In this document: positions 10,385 through 21,615 of the stretch, one piece after another
How the letters are laid out: every line of letters begins with the position of its first letter
Position numbering within the stretch: the stretch's first letter is position 1
NCBI RefSeq assembly: GCF_003640665.1
Contig: NZ_QQXL01000001.1
Coordinates: forward strand, 1-64,000
Direction: 5' to 3'
DNA length: 64,000 bases
Origin: Galactobacter caseinivorans
Lineage (GTDB): Bacteria; Actinomycetota; Actinomycetes; Actinomycetales; Micrococcaceae
Position numbers and translations under genes: made by a program
The notes under the pieces: model-generated
Told to the model about the DNA's origin: nothing
What the model saw: the letters and a program-made list of their open reading frames with translations, nothing else
Databases searched by the model: none

Positions 10385-10463
10385 GTGGTTGTGGCTCCAA
10401 TCCCCCCATTTGGGAGCCACAACCGCGCCTGCGGAGCGACGTTCCCCCAAGTTGTCGCTCCGG
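10385..10463 (+). ncRNA. 6C-type small RNA
   Basis: Two adjacent hairpins carry C-rich loops, as in the actinobacterial 6C RNA motif. Hairpin 1 is a perfect 12-bp stem (10387-10398 with 10413-10424) and its loop contains CCCCCC. Hairpin 2 is an 8-bp stem (10433-10440 with 10454-10461) and its loop contains CCCCC. The short linker GCGCCTGC lies between them. No ORF is present. In mycobacteria and Streptomyces, 6C RNAs act in trans through the C-rich loops on mRNAs. The 5' end is not defined here. A strong terminator follows at 10479. The second loop has five C's rather than six. Confidence 0.8.
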
Positions 10464-10478
10464 CCCCCCAGGGCGCTG

Positions 10479-10523
10479 AAGGGCGGAAGGTGTTGAGTCT
10501 CTGAGATTCCACCTTCCGCCCTT
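10479..10523. terminator. Bidirectional terminator between 6C RNA and trmB
   Basis: A 14-bp perfect stem (AAGGGCGGAAGGTG and its complement) with a 17-base loop is followed by a T-rich tail (CTCCTTT). It serves the rightward 6C/hspR transcript and the leftward trmB gene. Confidence 0.75.
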
Positions 10524-10528
10524 CTCCT

Positions 10529-11476
10529 TTAGAGCCGTCTGGCCGTCAGGTCAAAAATGTTGCGCCCGGCCTTGAGTGCCTTGTCCTCAAAACTGGTGAG
10601 GGTGCGGCCCTCAAAGCGCGGTGCCCAGCCGCCGCGCTCGTCCACAAAGTCAGGCTCCGCCTCGCGCTTCTCAATCTCCTGGCGGCGGATATCCGTCAGG
10701 GGGGAGTCCTCCCCGGCGCGCTCGCCCAGGTGCTCATTGTTGAACTCTTCCGAGGCCTCGATGATCTCTCGCATCTGCTCCGCGTAGTTAGACCAATCCG
10801 TGGCCAGGCGCCAGGCGCCCCCAGGGCGCAGCACACGAGCGGCGCGAGCGGCAAAGGCGTCCGTGATGAGGCGGCGCTTGTGGTGGCGCTTCTTATGCCA
10901 CGGATCGGAGAAGAAGATCCAGAGCTCGTCCACCTGGCCGGGCTGCAGCACCACGTCCAACACCTCCGGGGCGTTGGCCTGCATCACGCGCACGTTGGTG
11001 AGGCCGCGGCGTTCCACCTCCTCCATGAGCTTGGCCAGGCCAGGGGTGTACACCTCAACAGCCAGGAAGTTGCGCTCGGGGTGCTGCTGGGCCGCGTGCG
11101 CAGTGGCCTCTCCCAGGCCGGAGCCAATCTCCACCGTGAGCGGGTGCTCCGGGTGATCAAAGGCGGCGGGCACATCGATCTGTGCGTCCGGCAGGACGGA
11201 GGTGGAGGCGTGGTGGCGCGGCACCTCGATCAGGAGCTGCTGGTGCATGGTGTCCCACGCCCGCTGCTGCCCGCTGGTCATGCGCTCCCCGCGGCGCACA
11301 AAGCTCACCGGCTCCGCGCGGTAGAAGGTGGGGTCCTCCACAGCGCGGCCTTGGCGGGGTGCGCGGCGGTGATCGCCGGAATCAGGCGCGCCGGTGTCAG
11401 GTGTGCCGGAATCGACGGAGGCGGGGTCGGCCTGGCCAGAGTCAGCAGGGGCCGGGTCGGCCTGGGAGGAAGTCAT
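10529..11476 (-). CDS. trmB: tRNA (guanine-N7-)-methyltransferase TrmB
   Basis: This is a 315-aa SAM-dependent methyltransferase that makes m7G46 in tRNA. The SAM site is EIGSGLGEATAHAAQQHP, followed by VEVYTPGLAKLM and ANAPEVL. The TrmB signature is FSDPWHKKRHHKRRLI. The N-terminal 45 residues are an Asp/Ser/Pro repeat (DSGQADPASVDSGTPD) absent from the core family. The start is leaderless-like: TAAACT lies exactly 6 bases before the ATG. It is transcribed alone, toward the shared terminator. Confidence 0.93.
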   Translation of the reverse strand: MTSSQADPAPADSGQADPASVDSGTPDTGAPDSGDHRRAPRQGRAVEDPTFYRAEPVSFVRRGERMTSGQQRAWDTMHQQLLIEVPRHHASTSVLPDAQIDVPAAFDHPEHPLTVEIGSGLGEATAHAAQQHPERNFLAVEVYTPGLAKLMEEVERRGLTNVRVMQANAPEVLDVVLQPGQVDELWIFFSDPWHKKRHHKRRLITDAFAARAARVLRPGGAWRLATDWSNYAEQMREIIEASEEFNNEHLGERAGEDSPLTDIRRQEIEKREAEPDFVDERGGWAPRFEGRTLTSFEDKALKAGRNIFDLTARRL

Positions 11477-11621
11477 GGGCCAAGTTTACCGAGAGCGCCC
11501 GCGCCAGTGGCGCGCCGTCTAGACGTGCCGCCCCTCACAGGCTTGACTGAGCGCGGAACGTGCGGCCCACCACCGGACCCAGCCACACGCCGTCGAGCAC
11601 TACTGATCTCTTGGAGGCACC

Positions 11622-12299
11622 ATGGAGTCGATGATCGCGGACGTGTCGCTTGCGCAGGTCCTGGCGGAGCTGAACGCGCTGGAGGATCCCAGGGCGCGGG
11701 CCGTCAACGAGCGCCACGGCGACGATCATGGTGTGAACCTTGGCAAGCTGCGCGCCATCGCCAAGCGCCTCAAGACCCAGCCGGCGCTGTCCAAGGAGCT
11801 CTGGGCCACGCCGGACACGGCGGCGCAACTACTGGCGCTGCTGATCTGCAAGCCCAAGTCCCTCACAGAGGCGGAGCTGGACGCCATGCTGCACCAGGCG
11901 CGCTCGCCCAAGGTTCAGGACTGGCTGGTGAACTACGTGGTCAAGAAGAGCGCACATGCCGAGTCCCTGCGCCGGGCTTGGATGGCGCACCGCGACGCTG
12001 TGGCGGAGTCGGCAGGGTGGGCCCTGACCTCAGACCGAGTGCAGAAGGACCCGGAGGGTCTGGACCTGGCGGGGCTGCTGGATCAGATCGAGGCGCGCAT
12101 GGTCGCGGCCCCGGAGCGGCTGCAATGGGCCATGAACACGGCACTGGCGCAGATCGGGATCAACCATGAGCCCCTGCGGGCGCGCGCGGTGGAGATAGGC
12201 CAGGAGCTTGGCGTGCTCAAGGACTACCCCACGCCACCCAACTGCACCTCCCCTTATGCACCCTTGTGGATCGCGGAAATGGTGCGGCGGCTAGGGTAA
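11622..12299 (+). CDS. AlkD-like DNA alkylation repair protein
   Basis: This is a 225-aa, all-helical HEAT-like protein. It starts with TTGGAGGC upstream; the ATG at 11631 is an alternative. Segments such as LGKLRAIAKRLKTQPALSKELWATPDTAAQLLALLICKPKSL and QDWLVNYVVKKSAHAESLRRAWMAHRDAVAESAGWAL follow the DNA-alkylation-repair (AlkC/AlkD) pattern of short amphipathic helical repeats. In this family the protein removes N3/N7-alkylated bases without base flipping. Glycosylase activity here is inferred from the family; a structural or binding role is possible. Confidence 0.7.
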   Translation: MESMIADVSLAQVLAELNALEDPRARAVNERHGDDHGVNLGKLRAIAKRLKTQPALSKELWATPDTAAQLLALLICKPKSLTEAELDAMLHQARSPKVQDWLVNYVVKKSAHAESLRRAWMAHRDAVAESAGWALTSDRVQKDPEGLDLAGLLDQIEARMVAAPERLQWAMNTALAQIGINHEPLRARAVEIGQELGVLKDYPTPPNCTSPYAPLWIAEMVRRLG

Positions 12300-12356
12300 A
12301 GTCTGAGCGCGCTCAGGGCAGTTCCGCCCGGCCGCAGCCCCTTGAAACGGAGACTC

Positions 12357-13865
12357 ATGCCCCGCCAAGCCGCGGAACTCACGCCGCTGCAGCGCCAATC
12401 CGTCCTGACAGTGCTGAAGTCCCCCAGGCTCTTGAAGGTGGAGGTCCTGGCCGGCCTCGTGGTGGCGCTGGCGCTGATCCCGGAGGCCATCGCGTTCTCC
12501 GTGATTGCCGGCGTGGACCCCCAGGTGGCCCTCTTTGCCGCCTTCACCATGGCCATCACCACCTCCGTGCTGGGTGGCCGGCCCGCCATGGTGTCCGCGG
12601 CCACCGGAGCGGTGGCGTTGGTGGTGGCGCCACTGGTGGCCTCGCATGGGATGAGCTACTTCCTGGGCGCGGTCATCCTGGCTGGCGTGCTGCAGGTGGT
12701 GTTTGCCGCCGTGGGGATCGCCAGGCTCATGCGCTTCATTCCGCGCCAGGTGATGGTGGGTTTTGTGAACGCCCTGGCCATCCTGGTCTTTGGCTCGCAG
12801 GTGCCGGAGCTGCTCGGTGTCCCGTGGCTGGTGTACCCGCTCACGGCGGTGGGCCTGCTGATTGTCTTTGGGCTGCCGCGCCTCACCACGGTGATCCCGG
12901 CTCCGCTGGTCGCGATTGTGGTGCTCACGCTGGTCACCGTGGCGGCAGGCATCGCCGTGCCGACAGTGGGGGATAAGGGGGAGCTGCCCTCCTCGCTGCC
13001 TCTCCTGGCGCTCCCGCAGCTCCCGCTGACGTGGGATGCGCTCATGGTGATCCTGCCGTTCTCCGCCGCCATGGCGATCGTGGGACTGCTGGAGTCCCTG
13101 ATGACGGCCAAGCTGGTGGACGACATCACCGACACGCCCTCCAGCAAGACCCGCGAGGGCTTTGCGCAGGGCGTGGCCAACGTGGTCACCGGCTTCTTTG
13201 GCGGCATGGGCGGCTGCGCCATGATTGGCCAGACCATGATCAACGTGAAGGTCTCCGGGGCCAGGAGCCGCGTCTCCACGTTCATGGCGGGAACGTTCCT
13301 GTTGCTGCTCATGCTGGTGCTGGGGGACGTGGTGGCGCTGATCCCCATGGCCGCGTTGGTCGCCATCATGATGTACGTCTCCATCGCCACCTTTGACTGG
13401 CACAGCATCAAGCCGTCCACGCTGCGGCGCATGCCCAAGTCGGAGACGGCGGTCATGCTCGTGACCGTGATCGGCACGGTCGCCACCCACAATCTGGCCA
13501 TCGGAGTAGTGGTGGGCGTCCTCACCGCGATGGTGCTCTTTGCCCGCCGGGTGGCCCACCTCGTCACGGTGCAGCGCAGCATCGTCAGCGACGAGGGGCA
13601 GGAGGAGGCCCGGTACGTGGTGCAGGGGGAATTGTTCTTTGCCTCCTCCAACGATCTCTACACGCAGTTTGACTATGCCGGTGACCCCGCCGCGGTGCGC
13701 ATCGACCTCAGCCAATCCCATCTCTGGGACGCCTCCACCATCGCCGCGCTGGACGCCATCCAAGAGAAGTACCGCCAGCGCGGAAAGCACGCGGAGGTAG
13801 TGGGGCTCAATGAGGCCAGCGCCAGCATGCGGGAGCGGCTTTCGGGGCGATTCGGGGCGGGGTAA
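12357..13865 (+). CDS. SulP family anion transporter with STAS domain
   Basis: This is a 502-aa inner-membrane protein. The SulP core spans about residues 25-390 with the signature GLVVALALIPEAIAFSVIAGVDP and the conserved NVVTGFFGGMGGCAMIGQTMINVKVSGARSR loop. A C-terminal STAS domain follows (VQGELFFASSNDLYTQFD and VRIDLSQSHLWDASTIAALD). The ATG at 12357 has ACGGAG 5 bases upstream. Related proteins carry sulfate, bicarbonate or dicarboxylates; the substrate cannot be told. Its stop codon overlaps the -10 of the next gene. Confidence 0.88.
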   Translation: MPRQAAELTPLQRQSVLTVLKSPRLLKVEVLAGLVVALALIPEAIAFSVIAGVDPQVALFAAFTMAITTSVLGGRPAMVSAATGAVALVVAPLVASHGMSYFLGAVILAGVLQVVFAAVGIARLMRFIPRQVMVGFVNALAILVFGSQVPELLGVPWLVYPLTAVGLLIVFGLPRLTTVIPAPLVAIVVLTLVTVAAGIAVPTVGDKGELPSSLPLLALPQLPLTWDALMVILPFSAAMAIVGLLESLMTAKLVDDITDTPSSKTREGFAQGVANVVTGFFGGMGGCAMIGQTMINVKVSGARSRVSTFMAGTFLLLLMLVLGDVVALIPMAALVAIMMYVSIATFDWHSIKPSTLRRMPKSETAVMLVTVIGTVATHNLAIGVVVGVLTAMVLFARRVAHLVTVQRSIVSDEGQEEARYVVQGELFFASSNDLYTQFDYAGDPAAVRIDLSQSHLWDASTIAALDAIQEKYRQRGKHAEVVGLNEASASMRERLSGRFGAG

Positions 13866-13875
13866 CGTCGGCATC

Positions 13876-14634
13876 ATGCTGCAGTTGCCGCCGTTGTACC
13901 AAGACCTGACCTTCCTCTCCCCGCTCTCGGACGAACGGGCCGCGGCGCTGGCCCGGTTCATCGCCGACGCGCAGCCCGCCACCGTGCTGGACATCGGGTG
14001 CGGTTGGGGTGAGCTCTTGATGCAGACCATGGCTCGGACGCCTCAAGCGATGGGGCTGGGGGTGGACCTGGAGCCTGAGCGCCTTGTGGAAGCCCGGCGG
14101 CGCGCCGCCACCCGGGGCTTGGAGGGCCGGGTGTCCTTTGAGGCTCGCGACGCGCGCCACCTTGAAGGGACCTTCGACGCCGTGATCTGCATCGGCGCAT
14201 CCCAGGTGTGGGGGCTGCCGGTGGAGGCGGCGCAGCCACTCGACTATGCCGCTGCGCTCGCCGCATTGCGTGGTCTCATGCGCCCCGGCGGGCGGCTCGT
14301 GTACGGCGAAGCCATGTGGTCCAGCGCCCCGACGCCCGCGGCCACCTCCGTCCTGAGCGGGCGCGACGACGAGTACCTTCAGGTGGAGGGGATGGTCTGC
14401 GTGGCGCAAGCACACGGCTTCACGGTGACGGCAGCCCAGGTCGCCAGCCTGGAGGAGTGGGACGATTTTGAGGCAGGGTTTGTGGGCCGTCTGGAGCGCT
14501 GGCTCCAGACGCACCCGGCGGACCATCCGGAAGCAGTCGCGGTGCGCGAGCAGCTGCAGGACCAACGAGAGGGCTACCTCAAGGGGTACCGAGGTGTGCT
14601 TGGCATGGCGTATCTGACTCTGGTCGCGGTGTAG
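13876..14634 (+). CDS. Class I SAM-dependent methyltransferase
   Basis: This is a 252-aa protein. The SAM-binding motif I is VLDIGCGWGELLMQTMA (about residues 37-53), with the acidic motif II VDLEPERL, DARHLEG, and the post-motif IV strand FDAVICIGAS. Such small-molecule methyltransferases include cyclopropane/ubiquinone-type enzymes; the substrate is unknown. The start is likely leaderless: TAACGT lies 7 bases before the ATG and overlaps the SulP stop. Confidence 0.75.
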   Translation: MLQLPPLYQDLTFLSPLSDERAAALARFIADAQPATVLDIGCGWGELLMQTMARTPQAMGLGVDLEPERLVEARRRAATRGLEGRVSFEARDARHLEGTFDAVICIGASQVWGLPVEAAQPLDYAAALAALRGLMRPGGRLVYGEAMWSSAPTPAATSVLSGRDDEYLQVEGMVCVAQAHGFTVTAAQVASLEEWDDFEAGFVGRLERWLQTHPADHPEAVAVREQLQDQREGYLKGYRGVLGMAYLTLVAV

Positions 14635-14685
14635 CTTCTCACCCGGTGGTCCGCCGGTGGGCGGAATAATCCCCTCCCGCCCAGA

Positions 14686-14706
14686 GTTGAGTAAACTAGA
14701 CTCAAG
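14686..14706. promoter_or_regulatory. HAIR operator upstream of clpB
   Basis: GTTGAGT-N7-ACTCAAG matches the inverted repeat consensus except for the first base. It lies 21 bases before the clpB GTG. It is the best HAIR site in the window. Confidence 0.88.
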
Positions 14707-14727
14707 TTTATTCACGAAAGGACGAGC

Positions 14728-17319
<2,592 letters not shown>

Positions 17320-17332
17320 GCGCAACGGGAGA

Positions 17333-17379
17333 GCCGGGGTTTCGGAGCCCCGTGACCCGGCACCCCGGCCATAACGTGT
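17333..17379 (+). terminator. Probable clpB terminator (GC-rich compound hairpin)
   Basis: GCCGGGGT and ACCCCGGC pair around an inner GGGG/CCCC stem. There is no clear T-tract, so termination is only probable. Confidence 0.4.
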
Positions 17380-17478
17380 AGGCTGGAACCACGGAATAAT
17401 TGGACACATCCATCGGTGCCTCTCTCGCCTGAGCGTGAGGGACTTGCCCTGATGTCGAGCGATAAAGGGGGTCACGCC

Positions 17479-17703
17479 ATGGGGCGCGGCCGTCAGAAGG
17501 CAAAAGCTACGCGGCAGGCCCGGGAGATGAAGTACTACTCCCCGGGTACCGATCTGCATGCCCTTGAGCGCGAGCTCGGCGGCATTCATGATCTGCCGAG
17601 CGTGCCGTCGGACAGGGAAGAAGAAACCTACGACGACGATCCGTACGCGGATTATGACAAGAAGTATGCCGGAGAGGATGAGGACGAGGCCAAACACGGC
17701 TGA
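17479..17703 (+). CDS. DUF3073 family protein
   Basis: This is a 74-aa small protein starting MGRGRQKAKATRQAREMKYYSP, which is the DUF3073 hallmark. A basic N-terminal half is followed by a strongly acidic tail with DDDPYADYDKKYAGEDEDE. The ATG at 17479 has GGGGG upstream; the frame is open from 17416. It is conserved across actinobacteria with no assigned function. The charge layout suggests a nucleic-acid or ribosome contact, which is a guess. Confidence 0.88.
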   Translation: MGRGRQKAKATRQAREMKYYSPGTDLHALERELGGIHDLPSVPSDREEETYDDDPYADYDKKYAGEDEDEAKHG

Positions 17704-17719
17704 GTCAGCATCCCGCTCG

Positions 17720-17764
17720 TACGCGTGAGGGCCGCCCGGGTCACCCGGGCGGCCCTCACGCGTA
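17720..17764. terminator. 21-bp perfect hairpin after DUF3073
   Basis: A 21-bp perfect stem (17720-17740 with 17744-17764) closes a 3-base TCA loop. It is one of the strongest hairpins in the window. It lacks a U-tract but sits exactly where the DUF3073 transcript should end. Confidence 0.7.
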
Positions 17765-17795
17765 CCCGGTTCACCTGCTCGCAAAGGGAGACGCA

Positions 17796-18761
17796 GTGCC
17801 AAGCCGCCACGATCCACAGCCGCAGTTTGCCGACCCGACCCTCACCGCCGCCCACCGCGCCGCCCTGCGCAGCCTGGACCGCGTCGTCGAGCACACGGCG
17901 GAGCCCACCGACCCGGCGCTGGCGCTTCAGGCCGTCACCGAGCAGCTGGCCGCTGGCGGCGTGCTGATCCTCACGGGCGCTGGCGTCTCCACGGACTCCG
18001 GCATTCCGGACTACCGCGGCCCCAACGGCTCGCTGCGCCGATCCAGGCCCATGACCTTCCAGGAGTTTCAGGCTGACCCGGCCGCCCGCCAGCGCTATTG
18101 GGCCCGCGGTTTTGTTGGAACGCATCGCATGGCGCAGGCGCGTCCCAACCTGGGCCACGCCGTGATCGCGGACTGGCAGCGCCGCGGCCTGGCCAGCGGC
18201 ATCATCACTCAGAACGTGGACGGCCTGCACACCGCGGCCGGCGCGCGTGACGTGATTACTCTGCACGGGGACATGCGCTCCGTCAGCTGCCTTGACTGCG
18301 ACACACAGGAGCCACGCGAACACTTCGACGAGCGCCTGGAGGCGGCCAACCCCGGCTACCGCGAGTCGGTGGAACTGGGGGATGAGCAGATCAATGCGGA
18401 TGGTGACGTGAGCCTTGACGCGGCCACCGTGGCGCGCTTTCACACCGTGCGCTGCGAGGTCTGCGGCTCCGATCGCCTCAAGCCCTCCGTGGTCTACTTC
18501 GGCGAGAACGTCCCGGCGGCGGTCCACGCGGCCGCGGATGCGCTGAAGGACGCCTCGCGTTCCCTGCTCGTGGTGGGCTCCTCGCTTGCGGTCATGAGCG
18601 GCTACCGTTTTGTGCTCGACGCCGCGGGGAAGGGTAAGCGCAGCGCCGTCATCAACGGGGGCCCTGGGCGCGCAGACGCCAAGGTGGATGTCCTGTGGCG
18701 CACCCAGGTCACCCCGGCACTGGAGGAGGTCGACGCCGCGCTGCGGCGTCGGGGGCTATAG
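17796..18761 (+). CDS. Sir2 family NAD-dependent deacylase
   Basis: This is a 321-aa sirtuin. The NAD-binding GAGVSTDSGIPDYRG is at residues 61-75. The catalytic region TQNVDGLH and LHGDMRS carries the active-site His. Two C-x2-C pairs (CLDC and CEVC) form the zinc site, separated by an unusually long insertion of about 45 residues. The end of the fold is VVGSSLAVMSG and INGG. It removes acyl groups from lysines. The GTG at 17796 has AAGGGAG upstream. An AcuC-like deacetylase and acs lie elsewhere in the window; both sirtuins and AcuC are known to reactivate acetyl-CoA synthetase in other bacteria. Confidence 0.93.
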   Translation: MPSRHDPQPQFADPTLTAAHRAALRSLDRVVEHTAEPTDPALALQAVTEQLAAGGVLILTGAGVSTDSGIPDYRGPNGSLRRSRPMTFQEFQADPAARQRYWARGFVGTHRMAQARPNLGHAVIADWQRRGLASGIITQNVDGLHTAAGARDVITLHGDMRSVSCLDCDTQEPREHFDERLEAANPGYRESVELGDEQINADGDVSLDAATVARFHTVRCEVCGSDRLKPSVVYFGENVPAAVHAAADALKDASRSLLVVGSSLAVMSGYRFVLDAAGKGKRSAVINGGPGRADAKVDVLWRTQVTPALEEVDAALRRRGL

Positions 18762-18790
18762 CCCTGGCAGTCCGTAGCCCTGGCGGTCCG
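18759..18790. repeat. 16-base tandem duplication starting at the sirtuin stop codon
   Basis: TAGCCCTGGC(A/G)GTCCG occurs twice back to back. The first TAG is the sirtuin stop codon, so the duplication copied the gene end. Confidence 0.85.
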
Positions 18791-18793
18791 TGC

Positions 18794-19942
18794 CTAGCCT
18801 GCGTAGGAGCCCACCAGGCGCACCGCGCCGCCGTCCACGCCCTTGGCACCCTGCACCGTCTCGGGATCGTTCATGATCTCCTCGGTGCGGGACGTGACGT
18901 TGCCGGCCACCCACGCGGCGGTGCCGCGGGCGGCGAGGCGCTCAATCGCGGCGTCGGCTTGGGAAGCCTCCACGATCGCCACCATGCCCACGCCGACGTT
19001 GAGCGTGCGCTCCAGGTCGGCCTGGGGCACATTGCCCAGCTGGGAGACCAGGCGGAAGATGGGCGGGAGTTCCCAGGTGCCGCGGTCCACGGTGGCCGCC
19101 AGGCCGGTGGGGAGCACGCGGGCCAGGTTGGCGGCAAAGCCGCCGCCGGTGATGTGGCTGAAGCCGTGCAGCGGGGCCACGCCGGCGGAGGGGGTGGTGT
19201 TGAGGAAGCGCATCAGGTCTAGGCAGTCGCCCGCGTAGACCTTGGTGGGCTCCAGCAGTTCCTCGCCCAGCGTGCGGCCCAGCTCTGAGACCTCACGATC
19301 CAGGGCCCAGCCGGCGTGGTTGATCACGCGGCGGACCAGGGAGTAGCCGTTGGAGTGCAGGCCGGAGGAGGCCATGGCGATGACCACGTCGCCCTCGCGG
19401 ACCCGCTCGGGGCCCAGCAGTGCGTCCGCCTCCACCACGCCGGTGGCCGCGCCGGCCACGTCGTACTCGTCCACGCCAAGCAGGCCGGGGTGCTCGGCGG
19501 TCTCGCCGCCCACCAGCGCCGTGCCTGCCTCCTGGCAGGCGGCCGCGATGCCAGAGACGATCGCGGCGATGCGCTCCGGAACCACCTTGCCCGTGGCGAT
19601 GTAGTCCGTCATGACCAGCGGCTCTGCGCCCACCACCACGATGTCGTCCACCACCATGCCCACCAGGTCAAAGCCGATGGTGTCGTGCTTGTCCATGGCC
19701 TGCGCAATGGCGACCTTGGTGCCCACGCCGTCCGTGCTGGTGGCCAGCAGCGGGCGCTTGTAGCTCAGCAACGCCGAGGCGTCATACAGGCCAGCAAAGC
19801 CCCCCACCCCGCCCAGCACCTGGGGCCCGTGCGTGGCCTTGATGGAGGCCTTCATGAGTTCGACGGCGCGATCACCCGCCTCCACGTCCACGCCTGCCTC
19901 GGCGTAGGTGATGCCGGTGGGCTGCTCTGGCTGAATGCTCAT
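18794..19942 (-). CDS. purM: Phosphoribosylformylglycinamidine cyclo-ligase (AIR synthetase)
   Basis: This is a 382-aa PurM starting MSIQPEQPTGITYAEAGVDVEAGDRAVELMK at the ATG at 19942; the frame is open back to 20251 but family alignment fixes the start. ATP/substrate motifs are STDGVGTKVAIA, GFDLVGMVVDDIVVVGAEP, LVGGETAEHPG and HGFSHITGGGF. It catalyses the ATP-dependent ring closure of FGAM to AIR. It follows purF on the same strand by 82 bases, probably in one operon. Confidence 0.96.
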   Translation of the reverse strand: MSIQPEQPTGITYAEAGVDVEAGDRAVELMKASIKATHGPQVLGGVGGFAGLYDASALLSYKRPLLATSTDGVGTKVAIAQAMDKHDTIGFDLVGMVVDDIVVVGAEPLVMTDYIATGKVVPERIAAIVSGIAAACQEAGTALVGGETAEHPGLLGVDEYDVAGAATGVVEADALLGPERVREGDVVIAMASSGLHSNGYSLVRRVINHAGWALDREVSELGRTLGEELLEPTKVYAGDCLDLMRFLNTTPSAGVAPLHGFSHITGGGFAANLARVLPTGLAATVDRGTWELPPIFRLVSQLGNVPQADLERTLNVGVGMVAIVEASQADAAIERLAARGTAAWVAGNVTSRTEEIMNDPETVQGAKGVDGGAVRLVGSYAG

Positions 19943-20024
19943 CCTCGTGGGGTTCCTTCCGGGGACCGGCTGATGCGGCGAGTGGCGTGAGAGGCGGAAT
20001 GCGGTGTGACGGGAAAACGGGGAC

Positions 20025-21602
20025 TCAGGCGGAGGCCTGCGCGTGATCGGCAGGGACCTGATCGGCAGGGACCTGATCGGCGGGCGTGAGGTGCGCGCCC
20101 AGCTCGGCGTCCGGGCCGGGCTCGCAACCGGAGCGGGCGGGGGCGCGCTCCAGCAGATCCTTGCCCAGGTCCTCTGAGTCGGGGAGCTCAATGGGGTACA
20201 CGCCGGTGAAGCAGGCCGTGCACAGGCGCTCGCGCGGCTGCTGCGTGGCACCGATCATGCCGTCCTCGCTGATGTATGCCAGCGAATCGGCGCCAATGGA
20301 GGTGGCGATCTGATCCACGGCCGCGCCGTTGGCGATCAGTTCAGCGCGGGTGGCGAAGTCGATGCCGTAGAAGCAGGGCCACTTGACCGGAGGAGAGGAG
20401 ATCTTGATGTGCACCTCTGCGGCGCCGGCCTCGCGCAGCATCCGCACCACGGCGCGCTGGGTGTTGCCGCGCACAATCGAGTCGTCAACCACCACCACGC
20501 GCTTGCCGCGGATCACGGATTCAAGGGCGTTGAGCTTGAGCTTGATGCCCAGGTTGCGCAGCGTCTCTGAGGGCTGGATGAAGGTGCGCCCCACGTAGGC
20601 GTTCTTCACGAAGCCGTGGGTGAAGGGGATGCCGGATTCCTCCGCGTAGCCAATGGCGGCGGGCGTGCCGGATTCTGGCACCGGGATCACGATGTCCGCG
20701 TCCGCGTGGTTCTCGCGGGCCAGCTGGCGGCCCATCTCCACGCGGGACTCGTAGACGGAGCGCCCGTTGATGGTGGCGTCCGGGCGGGCCAGGTAGACGT
20801 ACTCAAAGACGCAGCCGGCCGGCTTGGCCTCGGCAAAGCGTGTGGAGCGGATGCCGTGGGAGTCAATGGCGATGAACTCGCCGGGCTCAATCTCGCGGAT
20901 CACGGAGGCGCCGACGGTGGCCAGTGCGGCCTGCTCCGAGGCCACCACCCAGCCGCGTTCCAGGCGGCCAAGCACCAGCGGGCGCACGCCCTGCGGGTCG
21001 CGGGCTGCGTACAGCGTTGACTCGTTCATGAAGACAAAGCAGAAGGCGCCGCGGATCTGGGGCAGCAGCTCCAACGCGGTGTCCTCCAGGGAGGTGGAGG
21101 CCGGGTCGTTGAGCAGGGAGGTGACCAGCGCGGTGTCCGTGGTGTTGCCCTGGGCAATCTCTCCGGCCGGGAAGTTTCCGTGCCGATCGGTGACCATGCG
21201 GGCCAACATCTTGGAGTTGGTCAGGTTGCCGTTGTGCGCCAGGGCCACGGTGCCAGAGGTGGTGGGGCCAAGGGTGGGCTGGGCGTTGGCCCACTTGTTG
21301 ACGCCGGTGGTGGAGTAGCGGCAGTGACCCACGGCGATGTGCCCGGTCATGGCGTTGAGGGTGTTCTCGTCAAAGACCTGGGACACCAGTCCCATGTCCT
21401 TGTAGACGTTGATGCGCTCGCCATCGCTGGTGGCGATGCCCGCGGACTCCTGGCCGCGGTGCTGCAGGGCATAGAGGCCGTAATACGCCAGTTTGGCGAC
21501 GTCCTCACCGGGGGCCCAGACCCCAAAAACACCGCATTCGTCTTGCGGCCCCTTCTCAAAGGGAAGAATGTCGTGGTTGAGCAGTCCGTCGCCGCGCGCC
21601 AT
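20025..21602 (-). CDS. purF: Amidophosphoribosyltransferase PurF
   Basis: This is a 525-aa protein catalysing the committed step of purine synthesis. An 22-residue propeptide ends before C23 in DECGVFGVW, the Ntn glutaminase nucleophile. The glutaminase domain is followed by the PRTase domain with VVVVDDSIVRGNT. Cysteines in the C-terminal half (WPCFYG, LCTACF) fit an Fe-S-type PurF. The tail after residue 480 is unusual: Ala/Pro/Asp-rich with the tandem PADQVPADQVPADH, made by a 15-base DNA duplication. The ATG at 21602 has GAGAGGA upstream. It precedes purM. Confidence 0.96.
   Translation of the reverse strand: MARGDGLLNHDILPFEKGPQDECGVFGVWAPGEDVAKLAYYGLYALQHRGQESAGIATSDGERINVYKDMGLVSQVFDENTLNAMTGHIAVGHCRYSTTGVNKWANAQPTLGPTTSGTVALAHNGNLTNSKMLARMVTDRHGNFPAGEIAQGNTTDTALVTSLLNDPASTSLEDTALELLPQIRGAFCFVFMNESTLYAARDPQGVRPLVLGRLERGWVVASEQAALATVGASVIREIEPGEFIAIDSHGIRSTRFAEAKPAGCVFEYVYLARPDATINGRSVYESRVEMGRQLARENHADADIVIPVPESGTPAAIGYAEESGIPFTHGFVKNAYVGRTFIQPSETLRNLGIKLKLNALESVIRGKRVVVVDDSIVRGNTQRAVVRMLREAGAAEVHIKISSPPVKWPCFYGIDFATRAELIANGAAVDQIATSIGADSLAYISEDGMIGATQQPRERLCTACFTGVYPIELPDSEDLGKDLLERAPARSGCEPGPDAELGAHLTPADQVPADQVPADHAQASA
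20044..20081. repeat. 15-base tandem repeat in the purF 3' end
   Basis: TGATCGGCAGGGACC occurs twice in tandem plus a further 8 matching bases. It is in frame and lengthens the disordered PurF tail. Confidence 0.88.
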
Positions 21603-21615
21603 GGTGTTTATCCTC

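Noticed and set aside
17320-17478. A regulatory RNA or riboswitch in the DUF3073 leader
   Set aside because: Only a GC-rich hairpin that fits a clpB terminator is visible; no known riboswitch pattern was recognised.
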